Source: an uncultured Chloroflexota bacterium
Lineage (GTDB): Bacteria; Chloroflexota; Anaerolineae; Anaerolineales; Anaerolineaceae
Assembly: GCA_902795255.1 (NCBI GenBank)
Contig: CADBKS010000052.1
Span: forward strand, 3,133 to 18,271
Length of the DNA: 15,139 bases
Direction of reading: 5' to 3'
Positions within the stretch are counted from its first letter, which is position 1. The number at the start of each line of letters is the position of its first letter. Under the pieces are notes generated by a model. The model had not been told where the DNA came from and did not search any database. It was given only the letters and a program-made list of their open reading frames with translations. The translations under genes and the position numbers were made by a program. This document shows, piece after piece, positions 1-5,743 of the stretch.

Positions 1-416
1 CTCTGATGATGATCTTGAGTGATATTCAGAACGAATACGGTTACATTCCTTTGGAAGTGCAGGAAGTCGTTTCGAAAGAAACCGGCATTTCTGTGGCTGA
101 AATTTACGGGGTTGTAACGTTCTATTCGTTCTTCTCGCTGACACCCAAAGGCAAATATGTCATTGGATGCTGCCTTGGAACTGCATGCTATGTGAAAGGC
201 GCGCAGAATGTCATCGATAAGTTCTCGGAAATCCTGAAAATCAAACCGGGTGAGACTACCGAAGACGGACTCTTCACGCTGGACGCGCTCCGCTGCATCG
301 GTGCATGCGGTATCGCCCCCGCCGTCAGCATCAACGGGACCGTTTATCCGAAGATGAGCGTTGATAAGGTCCCGGGGATCGTCGCTGAATACAAGAAAAT
401 GGGAGAAGCAGCATGA
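1..416 (+). CDS. hydC: HydC, NuoE-like [2Fe-2S] subunit of the bifurcating [FeFe] hydrogenase (5' partial)
   Basis: Thioredoxin-fold [2Fe-2S] subunit related to NuoE of complex I; in HydABC hydrogenases it partners HydB and passes electrons in the cytoplasm. The open frame already runs in from the window edge (codon phase starts at base 3). The first internal ATG at 6 begins inside the family's conserved N-terminal helical region, so the true start lies upstream and perhaps 20-30 residues are missing. Counting from that ATG, the cluster ligands are Cys56 and Cys61 (C-x4-C, in GCCLGTAC) and Cys97 and Cys101 (C-x3-C, in RCIGACG), the standard NuoE pattern. The EYGYIP and EIYGVVTFYSFF segments are also typical. 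The stop overlaps the hydB start as ATGA (413-416), which indicates translational coupling. Complex I NuoE is excluded by the HydA hydrogenase directly downstream. Confidence 0.93.
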   Translation, partial: LMMILSDIQNEYGYIPLEVQEVVSKETGISVAEIYGVVTFYSFFSLTPKGKYVIGCCLGTACYVKGAQNVIDKFSEILKIKPGETTEDGLFTLDALRCIGACGIAPAVSINGTVYPKMSVDKVPGIVAEYKKMGEAA

Positions 417-2299
417 TCATCACGTCAGTTGAAACCTTGAATGAAAAAATCGACAGCTGTACCAAAGCTTTTGATGAAAAGATCAAAGGTCTGGACGGCA
501 AGCGCCATATCGTCCTGTGCGGCGGTACCGGTTGTCTGAGCAGCCATTCCGATAAGATCAAGGAAAAGTTCGAAGAAGTTCTGGCCGCAAAAGGCCTGAC
601 CGATAAAGCCACCGTCAACATCGTCGGCTGCTTCGGTTTCTGCTCCCAGGGCCCGTTCGTGAAGATCTACCCTGAAGATACGCTCTACAGACTCGTCAAG
701 ATCGAAGACGTCGAAGAGATCGTTGAAAAAGACATCATCAACAACGAAGTTGTTGAACGTCTTCTTTATGTTGATCCCGCGACCCATGAAAAGGTCATCA
801 AACAGGACAATATCAACTTCTACAAAAAACAGAAGCGCATTGCCCTGCACGGCTGCGGTGTCATCAACCCTGAAAACATTGATGAAGCGCTCGGTATGGG
901 CGGTTTCCAGGGCCTGCGCCGTGCTCTGAGCATGGATCCGCAGGAAGTTATCGACGAAGTTCTGGCTTCCGGCCTCCGCGGCCGCGGCGGTGCGGGCTTC
1001 CCGACCGGCCGTAAATGGCAGTTCGCGAAGAATGTCGAAAGCGAAGACAAATACATCGTCTGCAACGGTGATGAAGGTGACCCGGGTGCGTTCATGGATC
1101 GTTCCATCCTCGAAGGGAACCCGCTGGCTGTTATCGAAGGTATGGTCATTGCCGGTTATGCCTTCGGTGCCCACAACGGTTATTTCTATGTCCGTGCTGA
1201 ATACCCGATCGCTGTGAAGCGTCTGCGCCTTGCCATCAAGGAAGCCGAAGAGATCGGCCTGCTTGGCGACAACATCATGGGCTCCGGCTTTGGCTTCCGC
1301 TGCCACCTCCGCCTCGGCGCCGGTGCGTTCGTCTGCGGTGAAGAGACTGCTCTGCTGAACTCCATCGAAGGCAAACGCGGCATGCCGCGCCCGCGCCCGC
1401 CGTTCCCGGCTGTCAAGGGTCTGTGGGGCAAACCGACCTGCGTGAACAACGTGGAAACCCTGGCCTGTGTTCCTTACATTCTGCGCAACGGCGCTGCCGA
1501 ATTCGCTTCCGTCGGTACCGAACGTTCCAAGGGTACGAAAGTATTCGCCCTCGGCGGTAAGGTCAACAATGTCGGTCTGGTTGAAGTTCCGATGGGCACC
1601 ACCCTCCGCGAACTCATCTACGATATCGGCGGCGGTATCCCGAACGGGAAGAAGTTCAAGGCCATTCAGACCGGCGGTCCTTCCGGCGGCTGTCTGACCG
1701 AAGAATACCTCGACGAACCGATCGACTTCGACAACCTGGTCGCGAAAGGCTCCATGATGGGGTCCGGCGGTGCGATCGTCATGGATGAAGACAACTGCAT
1801 GGTCGACGTTGCGAAATTCTACATGGAATTCATCTGCGACGAATCCTGCGGTAAGTGCACACCCTGCCGCATTGGCACCAAGCGCATGCTCGAGATCCTG
1901 ACCCGCATTACCGAAGGTAAGGGTACGATGCATGATCTGGAAGAACTGGAAGAACTCAGCGACACCGTGAAGACCAACTCCCTGTGCGCGCTCGGTCAGA
2001 CTTCCGCGAACCCGATCAACTCCACACTGGCCCACTTCAAAGATGAATATCTTGCCCATATCCAGGACAAGAAGTGCCCGTCCCATGTTTGCAAGAACCT
2101 GATGCAGTACGTGATCGATCCTGACAAGTGTATCGGCTGCGGTATGTGCGCGAAGGGCTGCCCTGCAAGCTGCATTACGAGAACTGACTACATTGCTCCG
2201 AACCACAAACTCGCTTCCATGCACATCGATCCGAGTGCCTGTGTCAAGTGCGGTGCCTGTATGGCGACCTGTAAGTTCGGTGCGATTTCGAAGAAATAA
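413..2299 (+). CDS. hydB: HydB, NuoF-like NAD(H)/FMN subunit of the bifurcating [FeFe] hydrogenase
   Basis: Flavin subunit where NADH is oxidised and, in characterised HydABC enzymes, electrons are bifurcated between NAD and ferredoxin. Domains in order: an N-terminal thioredoxin-like [2Fe-2S] domain (Cys36, Cys41, Cys73, Cys77); a NuoF Rossmann-like domain with the Gly-rich nucleotide motif GRGGAGFPTGRKW (190-202) and the CNGDEGDPGAFMDR segment (217-230); a NuoF [4Fe-4S] motif ESCGKCTPCRIG (477-488) with a fourth Cys at 525; a Cys pair at 555 and 560 at the position of a conserved metal site in HydB; and a C-terminal bacterial ferredoxin domain with two C-x2-C-x2-C-x3-C motifs (573/576/579/583 and 610/613/616/620). 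At 628 residues it has the full HydB length. The ATG overlaps the hydC stop, and GGGAGAAG (401-408) is its ribosome binding site. Electron bifurcation itself is inferred from the family. Confidence 0.95.
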   Translation: MIITSVETLNEKIDSCTKAFDEKIKGLDGKRHIVLCGGTGCLSSHSDKIKEKFEEVLAAKGLTDKATVNIVGCFGFCSQGPFVKIYPEDTLYRLVKIEDVEEIVEKDIINNEVVERLLYVDPATHEKVIKQDNINFYKKQKRIALHGCGVINPENIDEALGMGGFQGLRRALSMDPQEVIDEVLASGLRGRGGAGFPTGRKWQFAKNVESEDKYIVCNGDEGDPGAFMDRSILEGNPLAVIEGMVIAGYAFGAHNGYFYVRAEYPIAVKRLRLAIKEAEEIGLLGDNIMGSGFGFRCHLRLGAGAFVCGEETALLNSIEGKRGMPRPRPPFPAVKGLWGKPTCVNNVETLACVPYILRNGAAEFASVGTERSKGTKVFALGGKVNNVGLVEVPMGTTLRELIYDIGGGIPNGKKFKAIQTGGPSGGCLTEEYLDEPIDFDNLVAKGSMMGSGGAIVMDEDNCMVDVAKFYMEFICDESCGKCTPCRIGTKRMLEILTRITEGKGTMHDLEELEELSDTVKTNSLCALGQTSANPINSTLAHFKDEYLAHIQDKKCPSHVCKNLMQYVIDPDKCIGCGMCAKGCPASCITRTDYIAPNHKLASMHIDPSACVKCGACMATCKFGAISKK

Positions 2300-2313
2300 T
2301 AGGGAGGATATTC

Positions 2314-4083
2314 ATGTCTTTAGTAAATATTAAGATCGAAGGTGTACCGTATCAGGTAGAAGCCGGTCTTACGGTTCTTGAAGCAGCGAAAAAATGCGGC
2401 TACGAGATCCCCTCTCTGTGCGCCTTCAATCACGGCGAATGCAATCAGGGTTCCTGCCGTGTCTGTCTTGTGGAAGCAACCGGCGCCCGCGGCCTCGTTG
2501 CCAGCTGTGTTTATCCGGTCAATGAAGGAATGGAGATCCGCATTTCCACTCCGAAGGCTACCGAAGCCCGCCGCCGCAGTGTTGAACTGCTGCTTTCCAA
2601 CCACAATGTAAACTGCCAGCAGTGCGAAAAGAACGGCCACTGTGAACTGCTCCACGTCGCCCAGCTGGTCGGTGCCCGCGAAAACGCCTACAAGGGCGTC
2701 AAATCCGACACTGTCTATGATCAGCTCGCTCCGGCGCTCGTCCGCGATACATCCAAATGTATCCTCTGCGGCCGCTGCATTGCCCGCTGTGCCAATGCCC
2801 ACGGTCTCGGCATCCTCGGTTTCGAAAACCGCGGTTTCAAGACCATCGTCTCCCCGGCTGAAAACCGCAGCTTTGCCAACTCTCCGTGTATCCAGTGCGG
2901 TCAGTGTGTCAACGTCTGCCCGACCGGCGCGCTGCTTGAAAAATCCGAGATCAGCAAGGTCGACGAAGCCCTGAAGGCCGGCAAACATGTCGTCGTTCAG
3001 GTCGCTCCGGCTGTCCGCGCTGCGATCGGTGAAGAATTCGGCTACAAGATCGGTACCCCGACCACCGGCAAGATGATCGCTGCCCTGCGCCGCCTCGGCT
3101 TCGAACGCATCTACGATGTCAACTTCGGTGCCGACCTGACCATCATGGAAGAAGGAACCGAACTCCTCGGCCGTCTGACCAATGGCGGCGTTCTCCCGAT
3201 GATCACCTCCTGCTCCCCGGGCTGGATCAACTTCGCTGAATACAACTACGGCGATCTGCTGCCGCATCTGTCCAGCTGCAAGTCCCCGCATCAGATGCAG
3301 GGTGCCATCATCAAGTCCTACTGGGCCCAGGAAAAGGGTTACGATCCGAAGGATGTCTTCGTTGTTTCCGTTATGCCCTGCATCGCGAAGAAATTCGAAA
3401 AAGAACGCGAACAGGAAAAGGTCAACGGGATCCCGGATGTCGACGCTGTCATCACCACCCGCGAACTCGCGAAGATGATCAAGCGCTCCGGTATCATCTA
3501 CAACCGCCTGCCCGATGAAGAATGGGATCAGGACATCATGGGCGATTACTCCGGCGCCGGCGTTATCTTCGGCGTTACCGGCGGCGTGATGGAAGCTGCC
3601 CTCCGCACGGTCTACTTCAAGCTGACCGGCAAGGAATATGAGAAGATCGAATTCACGGAAGTCCGCGGTCATGACGCCGGGATCCGCGAAGCCGCGATCG
3701 ATATCAACGGCACTGTCGTGAATGTCGCGATCGCTTCCGGTATGAAGTCCGCCAGAGTCCTGCTGGATGAGATCCGTGAAGGCAAATCCAAGTACCAGTT
3801 CATCGAAATCATGGGCTGCCCGGGCGGCTGTATCAACGGCGGCGGCCAGCCGTACGTCCGCAGCTGCTTCCTGCCCAATGAATCCGATGATATCCTGGAT
3901 ACCTACAAGGAAAAGCGCGCAAAGGCTCTGTATTCGGAAGATGAACGCCAGGTCGTCCGTCAGTCCCACAACAATCCGCAGATCGTTGAACTGTACGAAA
4001 AGTTCCTCGGCGAACCGAACTCCCACAAAGCCCACGAACTGCTGCACACTTCCTACGCAGCCCGCGAAGGCTTCAACGACTGA
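2314..4083 (+). CDS. hydA: HydA, catalytic subunit of NADH/ferredoxin-linked [FeFe] hydrogenase
   Basis: Catalytic H2-evolving or H2-oxidising subunit that carries the H-cluster. Domains in order: an N-terminal [2Fe-2S] ferredoxin domain (Cys36, Cys48, Cys51, Cys65); a His-Cys3 [4Fe-4S] site (His97, Cys101, Cys104, Cys110); two [4Fe-4S] motifs (149/152/155/159 and 192/195/198/202); and the H-cluster domain with L1 TSCSPGW (298-304), L2 MPCIAKKFE (354-362) and L3 EIMGCPGGCINGGGQP (498-513), ending in the small-subunit-like tail. L1 has Ser301 where the commonest version has the second Cys. The 589-residue size matches M3-type enzymes such as Clostridium pasteurianum CpI; the extra C-terminal [2Fe-2S] domain of Thermotoga HydA is absent. 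AGGGAGG at 2301-2307 is a strong ribosome binding site, 14 bases after hydB. The maturases HydE, HydF and HydG are not in this window. Confidence 0.96.
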   Translation: MSLVNIKIEGVPYQVEAGLTVLEAAKKCGYEIPSLCAFNHGECNQGSCRVCLVEATGARGLVASCVYPVNEGMEIRISTPKATEARRRSVELLLSNHNVNCQQCEKNGHCELLHVAQLVGARENAYKGVKSDTVYDQLAPALVRDTSKCILCGRCIARCANAHGLGILGFENRGFKTIVSPAENRSFANSPCIQCGQCVNVCPTGALLEKSEISKVDEALKAGKHVVVQVAPAVRAAIGEEFGYKIGTPTTGKMIAALRRLGFERIYDVNFGADLTIMEEGTELLGRLTNGGVLPMITSCSPGWINFAEYNYGDLLPHLSSCKSPHQMQGAIIKSYWAQEKGYDPKDVFVVSVMPCIAKKFEKEREQEKVNGIPDVDAVITTRELAKMIKRSGIIYNRLPDEEWDQDIMGDYSGAGVIFGVTGGVMEAALRTVYFKLTGKEYEKIEFTEVRGHDAGIREAAIDINGTVVNVAIASGMKSARVLLDEIREGKSKYQFIEIMGCPGGCINGGGQPYVRSCFLPNESDDILDTYKEKRAKALYSEDERQVVRQSHNNPQIVELYEKFLGEPNSHKAHELLHTSYAAREGFND

Positions 4084-4112
4084 TCGGTTTCCGGTCAGAA
4101 ACAGTAAAAACG

Positions 4113-4146
4113 ATTCCCGCACCGGTCGTCCGGTGCGGGAATTTTT
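4113..4146 (+). terminator. Intrinsic terminator of the hydCBA operon
   Basis: A perfect 13-bp stem (4113-4125 with 4130-4142) closes a 4-base TCGT loop and is followed by a T tract (4142-4146). It lies 29 bases after the hydA stop and ends the hydrogenase operon before the 6S RNA promoter. Confidence 0.93.
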
Positions 4147-4173
4147 GTTCGGACAAATTAATGTAATTTGCCC

Positions 4174-4202
4174 TTCACAAAAATCAAAACCTCGTGTAAA
4201 CT
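4174..4202 (+). promoter_or_regulatory. Probable sigma-A promoter of the 6S RNA gene
   Basis: TTCACA (4174-4179, one mismatch to TTGACA) is followed by a 17-base spacer and TAAACT (4197-4202). The expected start, 6-8 bases downstream at about 4208-4210, falls exactly at the base of the long 6S-like closing stem, which supports both calls. Confidence 0.6.
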
Positions 4203-4208
4203 TAAATC

Positions 4209-4391
4209 AACCCTGGTGTGTTCGTGATGCTGCAGAATGCGTTTGAGCCAACACCTTAGAAATCGGAGTTCTTCTTGAATCATTGACAATGCGATAGGCC
4301 TGAGCCAAGGCAGCGTCAGTGCGGGGAACACCCTCCTGCACCTTTGCAGGTTCAAAGTCATTGCAGATACCGGCACCTCGGGGCGTTTTTT
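4209..4391 (+). ncRNA. ssrS: 6S RNA (SsrS-like regulator of RNA polymerase)
   Basis: 6S RNA mimics an open promoter and sequesters housekeeping RNA polymerase. This stretch folds as a long interrupted rod. The closing stem is CCCTGGTG (4211-4218) with CACCTCGGGG (4374-4383). Next come CTGCA-ga-ATG (about 4230-4239) with CATTGCAG (4360-4367), and TTTGA (about 4242-4246) with TCAAA near 4352-4356. The 3' side of the expected central bubble carries a perfect CCTGCA/TGCAGG hairpin (4335-4340 with 4345-4350), a feature known from 6S RNAs. Sequence pieces typical of Gram-positive 6S RNAs are present: TTTGAGCCAACA, TTCTTCTTGAATC and the apical GGCCTGAGCCAAGGC. The 3' end runs into a T tract (4385-4391). 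A promoter sits at the right distance upstream and no good ORF covers the region. The ends are approximate. The identification comes from recalled family features and hand folding, not a covariance search. Confidence 0.76.
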
Positions 4392-4393
4392 AA

Positions 4394-4428
4394 TAGTGAA
4401 TAGTGAATGGTGAAAAGTGAATAGTGAA
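4394..4428 (+). repeat. Five tandem copies of a 7-bp unit (consensus TAGTGAA)
   Basis: The copies are TAGTGAA, TAGTGAA, TGGTGAA, AAGTGAA and TAGTGAA, in perfect 7-base register with no gaps, between the 6S RNA T tract and the next terminator. The unit is AT-rich and has no evident coding role. It may be a simple slippage-derived microsatellite. Confidence 0.8.
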
Positions 4429-4440
4429 GAGGTATGGATG

Positions 4441-4460
4441 GGCGCTTTCGCGCCTTTTTT
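4441..4460 (+). terminator. Second intrinsic terminator downstream of the 6S RNA
   Basis: GGCGC (4441-4445), loop TTTC, GCGCC (4450-4454), then six T (4455-4460). The T tract is only on the + strand, so it would stop transcription coming from the 6S RNA side. The convergent mrfB transcript has no equally clear terminator: the 4461-4549 stretch holds only a T-rich run (about 4497-4505) and nothing else recognisable. Confidence 0.75.
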
Positions 4461-4549
4461 ATTTTAATTATGGGGCTTGTTTTGGATGAGCCGGGATTTT
4501 TTTTTCTGCGGATGGCGGATGTGGAGAGGGGGAGTTCCTTCTGTTCGCT

Positions 4550-5743
4550 TTATTCTTTGAATGTTGTGTTTTTCAGCTTCCGGATGCGGTCCTGTCGGGA
4601 CCAGGGGCCCAGGGTCTCGTCCTGTTCGATCAGGCGGACCGCAGTGCCGCGGAAGTGTTCGAAGCGTTCACGGTTTTTGGCTTTCCGGTAAATATCCATC
4701 AGTTTGACCGCCGCGCTGTGATCGCCTTTTTCCGCCAGTTCCTCAAGGATCGGGATGGCTTTTTCCGGCTCCTTCCCGCGCAGGAACTTTCCGGCAAGGG
4801 TACGTTTTTCCTTATCCGAAAAGCTGTCCAGCTGCGAGATGACTTTTCCGGAGAAAATCGGCAGATTATGCTTTATCAGAGCAGATTCCGGAACGCCTGC
4901 CTCCTGCCAGACGGCGGGGCTGCTTTCCCCCCGGACCGCCAGGTCATTGAGGTAAAGCAGAAAAGCGGAGAGGCTGACGACGTCGATCTGGTTGTGATAG
5001 GCGACGCCCGCGATGTGCTCAGCATCCCCGTCCCGGAGAAAATCCCTGTAAAGCTCCGGGGCCAGATATCCGGGCACTTCCTCGTCCCCGCGCTGCAGTT
5101 TCAGCACGTATTTTTCGATGTTTGACAGGCGGACACTGCCGAGAGAGGTTTTCCAGTAACGCCGGGTCAGGTTCAGCAGGTCAATGTGGGTGATCTCTTT
5201 TGTAAAATCCGGGAACATGTGAAAATTCAGCCGGCTCTGCAGCATCGGGATGTCAAAGCTTTTTCCGTTGTAGGAGATCAGGACCGGGAAGCGGCTGAAG
5301 ATCAGTTCTGTCTGCATCAGAAAGGCCGGTTCATCCGCCAGATCCGGCAGGATCAGCTGGTCGACGATATAGCTGTCATCCTCAAAATATCCCAGCCCAA
5401 GCATGAAGATGAAGCTGCCGCTGCCGTTGGAAAGGCCGCTGGTTTCCGTATCAAAGGCAAGGGTGTCTTCCTTGCGGGCGATCCCGGTCTCCATGATGGA
5501 GTCGAAAAGGGCGGACTGCCGGAGCGGAGCGTTCATGTCCACGGAACCGTGCGGCTGTGAAAGCGGCTGCTTCAGGCGGTTGATGAAACAGGCACCGCGC
5601 TCGTTTTCCGCGATGAATCCGTTCGGAAAGGTCTGCTGCAGCGCCTTCAGATGGTCGCTGCCGGACCTGACCGGTGCGGCCGGTTTTTCCGGCATGCCTT
5701 TGGTGACGCCGAGGGCTTTCAGGCGGGCAAGGATATCACTCAT
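4550..5743 (-). CDS. mrfB: MrfB/YprB-like RNase H-fold exonuclease
   Basis: Homologue of Bacillus subtilis MrfB (YprB), the metal-dependent exonuclease that acts with the MrfA helicase in repair of mitomycin C lesions. In 397 residues it shows the DEDD catalytic set: Asp98 and Glu100 in AFDTETSGL, Asp164 in ISYNGKSFDIPML, and Asp254 in YHNQIDVVSLSAF; Asp188 in HIDLLNLTRRYW is also conserved. About residues 95-265 form the YprB-type RNase H-like domain. The C-terminal 310-370 region is helical and looks like a TPR-type tail. I chose the ATG at 5743 (MSDILARL) over an upstream in-frame ATG at 5818. It overlaps the mrfA stop by 8 bases and has GGAGCGGA just upstream, so the pair is translationally coupled, and MSDILARL looks like a normal family N-terminus. 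Family identity is firm; the lesion it handles here is inferred. Confidence 0.88.
   Translation of the reverse strand: MSDILARLKALGVTKGMPEKPAAPVRSGSDHLKALQQTFPNGFIAENERGACFINRLKQPLSQPHGSVDMNAPLRQSALFDSIMETGIARKEDTLAFDTETSGLSNGSGSFIFMLGLGYFEDDSYIVDQLILPDLADEPAFLMQTELIFSRFPVLISYNGKSFDIPMLQSRLNFHMFPDFTKEITHIDLLNLTRRYWKTSLGSVRLSNIEKYVLKLQRGDEEVPGYLAPELYRDFLRDGDAEHIAGVAYHNQIDVVSLSAFLLYLNDLAVRGESSPAVWQEAGVPESALIKHNLPIFSGKVISQLDSFSDKEKRTLAGKFLRGKEPEKAIPILEELAEKGDHSAAVKLMDIYRKAKNRERFEHFRGTAVRLIEQDETLGPWSRQDRIRKLKNTTFKE

Noticed and set aside
425..2224. 599-codon antisense ORF opposite hydB
   Set aside because: The plus strand has all HydB motifs and hydB codon bias avoids codons whose complements are stops. 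The antisense product shows no known motif and is Phe/Val/Asp-rich, as expected from reversed biased codons.
1..2299. Complex I genes nuoE/nuoF
   Set aside because: The HydB C-terminal two-cluster ferredoxin domain, the N-terminal thioredoxin-like domain and the adjacent H-cluster subunit identify a HydABC hydrogenase instead.
2320..4122. 600-codon antisense ORF opposite hydA
   Set aside because: Same codon-bias artefact. It also spans the operon terminator hairpin at its 5' end and has no ribosome binding site of note.
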